From NCBI GenBank assembly GCA_937951895.1, contig CALFER010000057.1, forward strand, positions 1 through 37,538: 37,538 bases of DNA. Direction: 5' to 3'. The position numbers were made by a program, and so were the translations under genes. Source of the stretch: an uncultured bacterium (GTDB taxonomy: Bacteria > CSSED10-310 > CALFER01). The notes under the pieces were generated by a model that was not told the origin of the DNA, did not search any database, and was given only the letters and a program-made list of their open reading frames with translations. Numbering within the stretch: the stretch's first letter is position 1; the number at the start of each line of letters is the position of its first letter. Shown piece by piece: positions 1 through 8,636 of this stretch.

Positions 1-93
1 TGCTTAACATGAACTCAGCCACCCACTTTCAACTAAAGTCGGGACACCTTCGGAAGTACAATCCTCGGAGCTTTCACCCGGAAATGGCTGAAC

Positions 94-1557
94 ATGTATC
101 CTGATGTTAAAGACGCAGCCGGGAACGATGCATTCAGGAGTTTGTTTCTCTCAGGGGAAGTCAGGTTTCTGAACGCATACCCGGAAAGTCTGGATCGTGA
201 CATGCAACCAATGCTTCCGGTACCACTATCACTTTTCGTGAAGAAAAATGCCGGTGAAAATCCGGATGTCTATGATTTTACAGTCGATCCCGATCCAGAA
301 CCGGAAGAGCAATTTGAGACAGCGGATTTCGAGTATGTCGATTGGAGCGACGATAACATCCGATGGAAGGAGATTCGAAAGCAACGTTCGATGCACCAGC
401 GGAGAGATCGAAACTTGGGCCGGTCGGAGGGTACCATTTTCCACTATGAATCCATAGCACCAGAGCAATGTTTCGTCGGTAGGATCGAAATGGAAGATGA
501 TGCTCATATGGCCATTCTCCTGGATATCCTATCTAAGTTCGATTTCAATTTCGGTCGATCAAAATCGACCGAGTACGGAGGCATGCCGGAGATCGAAAAA
601 AAATCGATTAAGGTACTAAATGAAGGCGAAGTGGATTTCTGGGAATTCAAACCCCTCAAAGGAGAGCACGAGAGCTTGGTTGTGACACTGCTTTCTGATT
701 ATCTTGGTCGCTCTTCGGACGGCGAGATGACTTCAGACACATTCAAAGAAGATTTAGCTCGAGGGCTGGGTCAAAGCAGTGATCTGTGTGAAATCAGGTG
801 CTACGTGAAGAAGATCACGATGCCCGGATACAACACCACTTGGAAATGCCGGAGACCGGATCAACCGGCATTGGCTGCGGGTAGTGTCTTTGTTTACGAA
901 CTCCCTGCGAGTGAAATCAAATCTCTGGTCCTCTCAATTGGAGAACGGACGACGGAGGGATTTGGCCGCGTCGCCGTCAATTGGCACGGTGTTTATCCGG
1001 ATGGAGAGGTATTCAAGGCGATCGAGCAGAAAAACAAAAGAATAGATTATCGAAATGCGGATGTAGACACCTCAGCTTTGCATGAACTGAAATCGCGAAT
1101 GCTACTGCAATGGGCAAGGGAAAAAATCCAGTTGGGAGCTTCGAAGGCGATGCCCGTACAATCCAAGGACGAACCACCTCCTTCGGCTTTCAGCCAGTTA
1201 AGGTCCTGCCTACGCCTGTATCTCGAGCAATCTCGACCCGGAAATTGGGAAGCAATTATCGAGACAGGTGTCGGGAAGAAATCACTCGATCGTCTGAAAC
1301 GATTCAAGGTAAAATTGCCCGGTTGGAAAAAAGAAATGGATAACATAGTCTCGATTACACGAACCGCCTGTTCGGACGAAGGATTTGAAGTAATCATGAA
1401 ATGGATCGATTTCCAAGAGAACGATATCGGTAAATGTCCGGATTTTCTCGCCGATGCGGCTCTTGGTGAAGACGATCAGCAACTCATCCGGGATTCATTC
1501 TTCGATAACCTCCTGGATCACTTCCGCAGAGCGGCGAAGGAGAGAAATAATGACTGA
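94..1557 (+). CDS. csx10: Csx10-type RAMP protein (type III-D effector subunit), 5' end damaged or cut
   Basis: This is probably the Csx10 (Cas5-like RAMP) subunit of a type III-D RNA-guided effector complex, which caps the 5' handle end of crRNA. Visible family features are an FGRSKSTEYGG stretch near residue 153, a glycine-rich GFGRV loop near residue 290, and the N-terminal phrase LFLSGEVRFLNAYPES typical of this family. The first ATG in frame is at 94, but the same frame is open back to 37 and encodes GSTILGAFTRKWL, which matches the conserved PGSxLRGA-type segment near the start of RAMP proteins. The true N-terminus therefore lies upstream, behind a TAA at 34-36, and probably in another frame. 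The stop overlaps the start of the next gene (ATGACTGA), so translation is coupled. The family call is by motif and context only. Confidence 0.72.
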   Translation: MYPDVKDAAGNDAFRSLFLSGEVRFLNAYPESLDRDMQPMLPVPLSLFVKKNAGENPDVYDFTVDPDPEPEEQFETADFEYVDWSDDNIRWKEIRKQRSMHQRRDRNLGRSEGTIFHYESIAPEQCFVGRIEMEDDAHMAILLDILSKFDFNFGRSKSTEYGGMPEIEKKSIKVLNEGEVDFWEFKPLKGEHESLVVTLLSDYLGRSSDGEMTSDTFKEDLARGLGQSSDLCEIRCYVKKITMPGYNTTWKCRRPDQPALAAGSVFVYELPASEIKSLVLSIGERTTEGFGRVAVNWHGVYPDGEVFKAIEQKNKRIDYRNADVDTSALHELKSRMLLQWAREKIQLGASKAMPVQSKDEPPPSAFSQLRSCLRLYLEQSRPGNWEAIIETGVGKKSLDRLKRFKVKLPGWKKEMDNIVSITRTACSDEGFEVIMKWIDFQENDIGKCPDFLADAALGEDDQQLIRDSFFDNLLDHFRRAAKERNND

Positions 1558-3070
1558 AAAAGACGTTAACTCCACCATATCCTCGCCGACTTTCGATGCA
1601 CCCGCGTTTCAGTACATCACCGTTTTTCAGACTGTCCTCATGACCCGATCACCATTATCGATCGGCGCCAACGAAACAGACCCTGTCAGCGACCAGCCGG
1701 TACTCAGAGATTCCAAGGGAATCCCCTTCATTCCCGGGACATCGATCGCCGGAGTGCTCCGATCCTATTTGGAAACTTGGTTTTTGGCAAAGTATGGTGC
1801 GGTTGAGAAGCCCACGCCGGTTGATCGCCTCTTCGGTTCTACGGAGAAAAACTGTGGACAATCGATGCTGATCTTCGACGACCTTTATCCGATGGGACCT
1901 GTGCGAACGAACGTGCGAGATATGGTTCGAATAAGTCCTGGAACTGGACGGACAGAAGTGCATGGCAAATTCGATAGAGAAGTCCTCTTGCCTGGCGAAC
2001 TATTCCCCATCAGATTCGAACTGCGGACCATCCAGAAAATATCGGAATTGGAAACGGAGGTCAGGAAAACCTTGGCAGCTTTGTTCGATCTATTCAACGG
2101 GAAAAACGGGAAGTGCCAGTTTTCGCTTGGTTCGCGTACAAGCCGCGGACTGGGTCGGATCGGGATGGCTCCTGGATTCGCTGGATGGAACGTTGAGGAG
2201 TATTTCATTGCGGATCCGGGAGGATTGAAGAAATGGATACTTCACGGCGCAAACCAGATCAATAAATCATCTAAAATAACGGGTTGCGATCAGTTAATCG
2301 GCGAATGGTTGAAGATTCAGAACATGTATCGAATGGATGTAAAAGGTCTGCATCTGGAATTGAAGTTGAAAATTCGAGATGGATTGATCGTTAGAGGCCC
2401 GGGTCGCAAAGGCTATACGGACGATAACAAACCATCGGATTCAGCTCAATTTCGCGAGCAGTTACAGGATGGCTCCGACTACCTGCTTATACCGGGAACC
2501 TCAGTTACGGGTGTAATCAGGCACCGCGCGCGGATGATCGCAAATACAGTTTACAGATCTGAAGGGGCAGATTACTCAGAGCAGCTAATATCCATGATTT
2601 TCGGAACCGGTCCGCTGTGCGCAAAACCGAGGGCCGGATGCTTCAAGATCGATGAGGCAATCATCGACAATCCAGTCGAATTACGACATACACGGGTTGC
2701 CATCGACCCATGGACCGGTGGAGCATTAGATCATTGTCTCTTCACGGAGGATGTCATCTATGATGGGACGATCCGGCTGAACCTGTCGTTGTCGGTTAAA
2801 GAGAAGAGCAAAGAACACGATTTTCCGGCAATGGCCGGATTGTTGATGCTTGTATTAAGAGATCTCTGGGAAGGCGATCTGCCTGTGGGTGGCGAAGCTT
2901 CCGTAGGAAGAGGTGTTCTGGAAGGCATGGAGGGTATCTTGGTAGCTGAGGACAAAGAAGAGAACCTTGTTTTCAAGAACGGAATGCTTGTGAGTGGTGG
3001 TTCGATGATCCCAGGTTGGGTCGACACATTCGTTAACTGGCAGCCAATCCGAGAAGGAGATACAAAATGA
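1550..3070 (+). CDS. Cas7-Cas7 (Csm3-like) fusion RAMP protein, type III effector backbone
   Basis: This is a 506-residue protein made of two consecutive Cas7/Csm3-type RAMP domains. Cas7 subunits form the crRNA-binding backbone of type III complexes and cut the bound target RNA. The first domain has SDQPVLRDSKGIPFIPGTS, which aligns with the Csm3 motif carrying the catalytic Asp; here that is D48. It also has a glycine-rich SRGLGRIG loop near residue 198. The second domain has IPGTSVTGVIRHRA, a typical RVAIDPWTGGA segment and a GGEASVGRGVLEG loop near residue 447. The start at 1550 was chosen because it overlaps the upstream stop and gives a normal RAMP N-terminus; the longer frame from 1454 runs inside csx10. 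The end overlaps the next gene as ATGA. Domain fusion of this kind is typical of III-D and III-E loci. Confidence 0.85.
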   Translation: MTEKDVNSTISSPTFDAPAFQYITVFQTVLMTRSPLSIGANETDPVSDQPVLRDSKGIPFIPGTSIAGVLRSYLETWFLAKYGAVEKPTPVDRLFGSTEKNCGQSMLIFDDLYPMGPVRTNVRDMVRISPGTGRTEVHGKFDREVLLPGELFPIRFELRTIQKISELETEVRKTLAALFDLFNGKNGKCQFSLGSRTSRGLGRIGMAPGFAGWNVEEYFIADPGGLKKWILHGANQINKSSKITGCDQLIGEWLKIQNMYRMDVKGLHLELKLKIRDGLIVRGPGRKGYTDDNKPSDSAQFREQLQDGSDYLLIPGTSVTGVIRHRARMIANTVYRSEGADYSEQLISMIFGTGPLCAKPRAGCFKIDEAIIDNPVELRHTRVAIDPWTGGALDHCLFTEDVIYDGTIRLNLSLSVKEKSKEHDFPAMAGLLMLVLRDLWEGDLPVGGEASVGRGVLEGMEGILVAEDKEENLVFKNGMLVSGGSMIPGWVDTFVNWQPIREGDTK

Positions 3071-3651
3071 CGGGGTTTAAACTCGTTCGACCTGCAGGAA
3101 AGCTCGTCATTCAAAATTTAGGAAAGCATAAACCTGGGGTGGATTTCATTCCGGCGATTATAGAGGATAACAAGATCAACAAAGCGGTACTGCATGGGAT
3201 TGCCGATGACGGATTGATTTGGGGACTATGGTCGGAAGCAAAACTGACAACCTCCTGGGAAGCAACGGGGATCGGTGCGCGGCTCAGAACCCAAACCCTC
3301 CAATCACTGAGGATTTTCAACCAGGATATCGAACTCCGAATCTGGAGGAATGTTGGGTGGATCGAGATCTGTAAGGCCGTCGAAGTTGAACAAAGTGAAG
3401 AAAGTCAACTCATTATCCAGGAAGATTATCCTCTGTTCAGTAACGGCACCTCCAAAGTGAGAAACGGGTACACGATTTTGGAAAGCAGGTCCGGTGAAAT
3501 CCAAGCTGCCCCCATAATAACTCGAGAAGTGCACTGTACGCCCCGGCTGTTGATTTATCAGTATTTCGGTTGGCAGAGCGAGAATTTGTGCTGGAAACTG
3601 AATCACACCCGTTGGGTGGATTTGAGCTATCGACATGAGGAGGATCGTTAG
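3067..3651 (+). CDS. csx19: Csx19-like (TIGR03984-type) type III-D accessory protein
   Basis: This 194-residue protein lies between two RAMP genes. It carries the segment TLQSLRIFNQDIELRIWR followed by GWIEICKAV, which resembles the conserved L-R-x-F...E-L-x-x-W-R core of the TIGR03984/Csx19 family seen only in type III-D loci. The molecular role of that family is not settled. The start overlaps the preceding stop (ATGA) and the stop is followed directly by the next ATG at 3652, so it is made together with the effector subunits. No catalytic motif is visible. The assignment rests on the short motif plus position, so it could be another small subunit of the complex. Confidence 0.6.
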   Translation: MTGFKLVRPAGKLVIQNLGKHKPGVDFIPAIIEDNKINKAVLHGIADDGLIWGLWSEAKLTTSWEATGIGARLRTQTLQSLRIFNQDIELRIWRNVGWIEICKAVEVEQSEESQLIIQEDYPLFSNGTSKVRNGYTILESRSGEIQAAPIITREVHCTPRLLIYQYFGWQSENLCWKLNHTRWVDLSYRHEEDR

Positions 3652-6135
3652 ATGAAAATGCCGAGACACTCCACTTCGATTCCTGCGGAACGTTTAACCA
3701 CAGCGCCGTACAATTTTATACCTCTGTCAGAATCCGTCATGCCCGCGAAGGAGAAAGCGCCTTCCTGGGATCACTTTCACACCGGAACATTATCGGGTGA
3801 GATTTGTTACTCGATGACCTGCCTGACTCCTGTGTATACAAAGGCGGCCGTTCCTCCAAGGGAAAGTGATGAAGATAACCCGAGATACCGCGACTTCTTC
3901 CACCATGGAAATCCGATGCTACCTGTGATGCCGGGAAGCACAGTGAGAGGACTCATTCGAAGCGTTACCAGCATCCTGTCGTTCTCGCGGGTTGCGGAAT
4001 GCAAAGATCGACGATTGTTTTTCAGGAGTTTTGGCAGAGGTGTCATGGCCGATCTTTATACCAGACGGATGTCTGAGAACATCCGGCAAGCACAGGGGCC
4101 ACACGGCGTCATGCAGGGGTTCAAATCAAGAACGACCTCAGGATTCCTGACTGCAGATCCTGGAAAGGAAATCTGGTATTTTACGGAGTGTTATGAACTC
4201 AGAGTTCCACGCTCGAAGTTGCCATTTGCCCAGAGTGATCTATATACGACAGCCCGTCGTGGGGATCGGATTAAAATCCCCAATCCAGCATATCAATACA
4301 GAAAAGTCTGGTTCAAGGCTGCTAGCTTGGAAAAAGGGTGGCATTTGCATCGGGCCAAGCGTGGTCCCGGAATGTACACGTGGAGACGGAATGTCGATGA
4401 AATCAAGCTGGAAGAACCGGCGAACACACAGGGATGGCACATGGGGTGGCTGGTCATTACTGGCGACATTCAACGAAAAGGAGCTGAGTTCGTGTTTGTC
4501 ACGAAACCAGGAAGCAAGCAGATCCGGATCCCGGATGGCGTTATAAAGGATGCCCAGGATACCGATCAGATCAGCTACTGGCAGGAACGCGCGTGGCCGC
4601 ACGACGGAAAATTCGATCTTCCGAACACGAGTTTACTTCCAGGCTTGCCCATCTGGGTGCTAAGTGAGAACCAATCGATCATCGGGATTGGAAGAACACA
4701 GAATTTCAGGCTGCGTTATGATCATCGGACATCCGATTTTATCCCGACTCAGCACAGAGAGAAATTTTTGGACTTCACTGAAAGGTTGTTCGGAATCATC
4801 CGGAGAAATAGCACTGATGAAGAAGATCAGGTGCGAGGTAGAGTTCGATTCAGCGATGCCCCATGTGCGACGCCGAACCCCTATCTGGAACCAGCCTCTC
4901 ATGGGCATTCGGCCGAAGGATATCGTGTCCCAATGATCCTCGGTGGACCCAAACCGACTGCATTCCAAAATTATCTCGAACAACCGGAGTGTCGAGAAGA
5001 TCTTCTGACTCACTATTCGACTCAGCGTACAGGGCGTTTGCGGGGTCACAAATTTTACTGGCACAAGAATCAACACGGATTGAATGGTCGAGAGGCATTG
5101 CCCCAGGATGCCATATTCAAAGCGACACTTGAAGCCGGCAGTCAGGAAACAGTGATCCGGCCCGTGAGTCCCGGCACACGGTTTGAAGGAAAAATCACGT
5201 TTGACAATCTCGATCTGGCTGAACTTGGTGCACTTCTGTGTGCTATCGATCTTCCGGATGGTTTGGCGCACAAGATCGGCATGGGAAAGCCGATAGGATT
5301 GGGTTCCGTTCGTTTGAAGGTCGAATCGATCCGCCTGATCGATCGTGAAAAACGGTACCGCAGTTGGACCGAAGCAACAGCGTGTAACTCGGAATCAGTG
5401 ACAAAAGACTCGGAATCACGAGAAGCTTTTAGAAAACTCGTCGTTGAGCACTATAATCAAAAAGAAGATCCCGAATCACCGCTACCGTTTGACATCGATC
5501 TGTGGGAGATGCCACGTGTTTACGAACTGGCGTGCATGCTGTCATGGAAGCAAGCTCCGGAACAAATGAAAACTCGGTATGTCGGACTTTCGGGCGATGA
5601 CGGTCTGGCTTGGCGATACCGCAAAGTGCTACCGGTTCCGCAGATCCCCGCAGGGCGACCAATCCGTCCTGTCCTTAAAGGCCCAAGGCTATTGGCCAGT
5701 ATAGGGGAGCTTCCAACCGGACTACAGATCTTCCGACTAATCAAGCCAATTGGCAATCGTTCTTGGCAGTCCATCCTGTTTGGGTCGGATAAAACATATG
5801 ATGTCACCAAGGTGGATCCGTCTCATAAATGTCAGAAAGATGATTTCGTCCAAGCGCTGGTGAGATCAGTTAACGGTCAACCCGTGATTTCGTATGTGAA
5901 GAAAGTGGCAGTACCTGATCCCGATCAATTGCCCGGTGAGAGTCGTGTGATGGCAGAAATACTGAGTATTGAAGAGGGATTCTGGACTTGCCGGCTCGTC
6001 GGTGGTAAATCGGTTTGGCAGTTGAGAGGCAATGCTCCACAAGGGATTGATGTGTCGGTTGGATCGAAAGTCCCGGCCAGGATCGTGCGTAAAGACGGAA
6101 ACAACCACCTGGTGTTCGTCATGGAAAGTAGTTGA
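3652..6135 (+). CDS. Large RAMP protein, TIGR03986-type (type III CRISPR effector subunit)
   Basis: This 827-residue RAMP superfamily protein begins with APYNFIPLSESV, a hallmark of the TIGR03986 family that accompanies Csx19 in type III-D loci. A PVMPGSTVRGLIRSV segment near residue 90 is the usual RAMP N-terminal motif, and KIGMGKPIGLGSVRL near residue 542 is the glycine-rich crRNA-binding loop. The C-terminal 150 residues (after LAWRYRKVLPVPQ) look like an additional beta-rich domain ending in a cold-shock/OB-like segment (KVPARIVRKDGNNHLVFV). It probably acts as an extra Cas7-like backbone subunit. It starts one base after the previous stop, and the next gene begins one base after its own stop. 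Confidence 0.78.
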   Translation: MKMPRHSTSIPAERLTTAPYNFIPLSESVMPAKEKAPSWDHFHTGTLSGEICYSMTCLTPVYTKAAVPPRESDEDNPRYRDFFHHGNPMLPVMPGSTVRGLIRSVTSILSFSRVAECKDRRLFFRSFGRGVMADLYTRRMSENIRQAQGPHGVMQGFKSRTTSGFLTADPGKEIWYFTECYELRVPRSKLPFAQSDLYTTARRGDRIKIPNPAYQYRKVWFKAASLEKGWHLHRAKRGPGMYTWRRNVDEIKLEEPANTQGWHMGWLVITGDIQRKGAEFVFVTKPGSKQIRIPDGVIKDAQDTDQISYWQERAWPHDGKFDLPNTSLLPGLPIWVLSENQSIIGIGRTQNFRLRYDHRTSDFIPTQHREKFLDFTERLFGIIRRNSTDEEDQVRGRVRFSDAPCATPNPYLEPASHGHSAEGYRVPMILGGPKPTAFQNYLEQPECREDLLTHYSTQRTGRLRGHKFYWHKNQHGLNGREALPQDAIFKATLEAGSQETVIRPVSPGTRFEGKITFDNLDLAELGALLCAIDLPDGLAHKIGMGKPIGLGSVRLKVESIRLIDREKRYRSWTEATACNSESVTKDSESREAFRKLVVEHYNQKEDPESPLPFDIDLWEMPRVYELACMLSWKQAPEQMKTRYVGLSGDDGLAWRYRKVLPVPQIPAGRPIRPVLKGPRLLASIGELPTGLQIFRLIKPIGNRSWQSILFGSDKTYDVTKVDPSHKCQKDDFVQALVRSVNGQPVISYVKKVAVPDPDQLPGESRVMAEILSIEEGFWTCRLVGGKSVWQLRGNAPQGIDVSVGSKVPARIVRKDGNNHLVFVMESS

Positions 6136-6136
6136 G

Positions 6137-7576
6137 ATGATTGAATCGATTTTGCTCGAAAATTTCAGAATCTGGGGTGGTAGGCATGAGATCCCTCTCC
6201 GGCCATTGACATGCATATACGGTCCGAATTCATCCGGTAAGAGCAGTATCATGTATGGGTTACTGGTCCTAAGACAAACACTCGAAAATGCGGATGGACC
6301 TCAAGTATATCTGAAAAGCATCGGTAAGTATGCGGACGTGGGAGATTTCAAGAATCTGATTCATTCGCATAATGCGGAACTGACCCTAAGATTGGGTCTT
6401 GCATTTCGTGGGAATCGAAACAACCGTTCTGTGGAGCGAAAAGATACACTACGGCGCATCACGCTCGAGTTTAAGTCTTTCGGTAGTTTACAAGGGATGG
6501 CAAAGCTCGAGAAGTTTACAATTGAAATTGCATCTGACACTGCGCTCACATTCTGTGCGGAGATGGACGGATTTGGACTCGAAGAATCGGGAGGGTCCAA
6601 GTTTCGAGATTATCTTGTCGATTCATTACATCCAGTGATGAAAGACAATTTGTCGGACTCATTCGAATCAAGTCTCGGAATGATTACTGACCGGATGAAG
6701 TTCGAGTTCAAGAACGGTATGCCGTCGCGGATGACATGGATGGATCATTCGGAGGTGACCGATGAGCAGAAACTGGATTTAGATCAACTTTCAGCAGCTT
6801 GGTTATCACTTGCTGATCATCTTCGCGAAGAGCTATTCAATCAGTTATCGAGGTTCCGACATATCGGTCCTTTGCGTCAACCGCTTTCGAGAATAATGAC
6901 CCACTCTGGGCAGTGTCGTGAGGGTAAAGGTGTCGGTACGAGGGGTGAGAATATTGTGGAGCTACTCGCATCGCTTGGTGATCAGGAAGTCCGGTTTCGA
7001 GGTGAAAAGAAGAAACTGATTGAACAGATCAATGATTGCTTGTCGTCAATGTGTTATGATTACTCTATCGATCTCGAGACGACGGATAAGTTAAACGGTA
7101 TCGGTGTGTTGCGAATATTGAGTCTGCAACAGAAATCGACTGGGACTTGGGCGAATCCATTCGATGTTGGATCAGGGATATCGCAATCACTTCCGATAGT
7201 TATACAACTACTGTCCGAGCCAAGTAAAAGTCATTTTATAGAACAACCTGAAGTTCACATTCATCCTAGCTTACAGGTCGAACTCGCACAATTGATGGTT
7301 GATATCGTGAATGAGATCGAATATAATACACAGATCGTATGTGAAACTCATAGTCCGGAAATATTACTTCGAATTTTAGGTGAGGTAAAATCAAAAAATC
7401 TTAACAATCAGTTGTTATCACTCTTGTATATCGAACCACCTTTGGTCGCATTGACCGACACCACTAAGTGCTTGATTATGGAGGTGAATGAATATGGATC
7501 AGTCAAGAAACCATGGCCAGGCGGTTTTTTTCCAGAGAGAGAGGCCGAAGCAAGAGGATATCGCAGTGGGAAGTAA
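6137..7576 (+). CDS. DUF3696-type AAA ATPase (OLD/ABC-like), copy 1
   Basis: This 479-residue ATPase of the AAA_15/DUF3696 group is related to the ATPase part of OLD and Septu/PARIS-like defence proteins. Walker A is GPNSSGKSS (residues 29-37). The Walker B region is FIEQPEVHIHPSLQ, and the following VCETHSPEILLRIL is the conserved D-loop/H-loop segment. The C-terminus PWPGGFFPEREAE matches the WP-x-GFF ending of DUF3696 proteins. The start at 6137 gives the family N-terminus (MIESILLENFRIWGG); the longer frame from 6032 lies inside the upstream gene. It follows the RAMP gene by one base and so belongs to the type III operon. Its closest relative in the window is the ATPase at 12947, with the same motifs at the same residue positions. 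Its role is inferred as the energy or sensor component for the protein encoded next. Confidence 0.85.
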   Translation: MIESILLENFRIWGGRHEIPLRPLTCIYGPNSSGKSSIMYGLLVLRQTLENADGPQVYLKSIGKYADVGDFKNLIHSHNAELTLRLGLAFRGNRNNRSVERKDTLRRITLEFKSFGSLQGMAKLEKFTIEIASDTALTFCAEMDGFGLEESGGSKFRDYLVDSLHPVMKDNLSDSFESSLGMITDRMKFEFKNGMPSRMTWMDHSEVTDEQKLDLDQLSAAWLSLADHLREELFNQLSRFRHIGPLRQPLSRIMTHSGQCREGKGVGTRGENIVELLASLGDQEVRFRGEKKKLIEQINDCLSSMCYDYSIDLETTDKLNGIGVLRILSLQQKSTGTWANPFDVGSGISQSLPIVIQLLSEPSKSHFIEQPEVHIHPSLQVELAQLMVDIVNEIEYNTQIVCETHSPEILLRILGEVKSKNLNNQLLSLLYIEPPLVALTDTTKCLIMEVNEYGSVKKPWPGGFFPEREAEARGYRSGK

Positions 7577-7603
7577 AAAGCTTAATGGGGAAGATAGATA
7601 CTC

Positions 7604-8593
7604 ATGAACTGGACTTTTTCATTTGGTCCTGGTGCCTTGGAATTCTTGAATGAGGGGGATACTGCAGCCCAGATTTGTCTTCAGTACCTTATAACATTAG
7701 TCGAAAATGGTGCTGGGTTCGTCGAGAATGAGTATTTCAGAGAGCACATTTCAAAGTTTGTTGGATTGGGAGATAAACTACGTCCGTTTGAAAGACGTGG
7801 TATCATAGATTCGGCTAATAATTCAGTGAATCTTACCACGAATGAAATATTAACTTTATACGACTTGGTGAGAAGTGAGTTAACGAATCTGACAAGCTCC
7901 ACGAAGTTTGATGTTACAGAAAGATCCGAGTTTTCGAATTTCTCTGGTTTTATGGAAAAATTTCTATTACCATACGATGCTAAATTTTGGATCTGTATTA
8001 TTGACCCCTATCTTTTCGTGAATGAGCAAAAAATAGATTCTAATAAAGTAAATATAGTTTATAAAATGTTAGATATGTTGGGATCTTATCGAAATTGTAT
8101 CAGTTTAAAGCGAGAGTTACTTTTCTTATATAACTCGGGCGTGCATAAGTGTGTTGAAGATGAAATATATGAAAATATAAAATCTATGCAAACTAATCTC
8201 GATATTGCAAATGATATATATTTGTATTTTTATCGATGTTCTAATCGTAATCTACTCCATGATAGATATCTTCTTTTTCCATACTGGTTTGTGAGGTTAA
8301 AGAGGGGTGTCCATGATATTCGCGTCAATGAAGAAGGAATTTTCTTGGACAATAAGCCGATTCAGTTGCGTCCCTATCCAACTCCTTATCCCCAAATCCA
8401 TGGTGGTGGAGTTATGTATGATCGTCGAAAGGTGAATTTTAATATGTCGAATTTCGACGATCTTTTAGAAATTAATGCATATGCTGAATTTATGAATAAG
8501 AGACCACCATACAAAGTACTGAAATGGGATGCTAAGAATAAACGATTTGATGAGATAGAAGGGCATAAGAATGAATCGCTTCAGTACGTTTAA
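7604..8593 (+). CDS. H-D-R-Y motif partner of the AAA ATPase (possible PLD/MIT_C-like effector), copy 1
   Basis: The function of this 329-residue protein is not established. It is paralogous to the protein at 14570. Both start with a tryptophan-rich N-terminus (here NWTFSFGPGALEFL), have a central hydrophobic strand (WICIIDPYLF, near 129-138) and end with a His-x-Arg-Tyr motif followed by an aromatic stretch (HDRY at 219-222, then LLFPYWFVRLKRG). The DPY strand plus HDR followed by a basic, aromatic strand recalls the phospholipase D-like domain found at the C-terminus of MIT proteins and in some prokaryotic defence proteins. That similarity is my inference. The gene lies 27 bp behind the ATPase. 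It is clearly more AT-rich than its neighbours (many ATA, TTA and AAT codons), which suggests a separate origin. Confidence 0.6.
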   Translation: MNWTFSFGPGALEFLNEGDTAAQICLQYLITLVENGAGFVENEYFREHISKFVGLGDKLRPFERRGIIDSANNSVNLTTNEILTLYDLVRSELTNLTSSTKFDVTERSEFSNFSGFMEKFLLPYDAKFWICIIDPYLFVNEQKIDSNKVNIVYKMLDMLGSYRNCISLKRELLFLYNSGVHKCVEDEIYENIKSMQTNLDIANDIYLYFYRCSNRNLLHDRYLLFPYWFVRLKRGVHDIRVNEEGIFLDNKPIQLRPYPTPYPQIHGGGVMYDRRKVNFNMSNFDDLLEINAYAEFMNKRPPYKVLKWDAKNKRFDEIEGHKNESLQYV

Positions 8594-8636
8594 TACTGAA
8601 CAGACGTTACAATGAGCAGACACACAACTCCTATTA

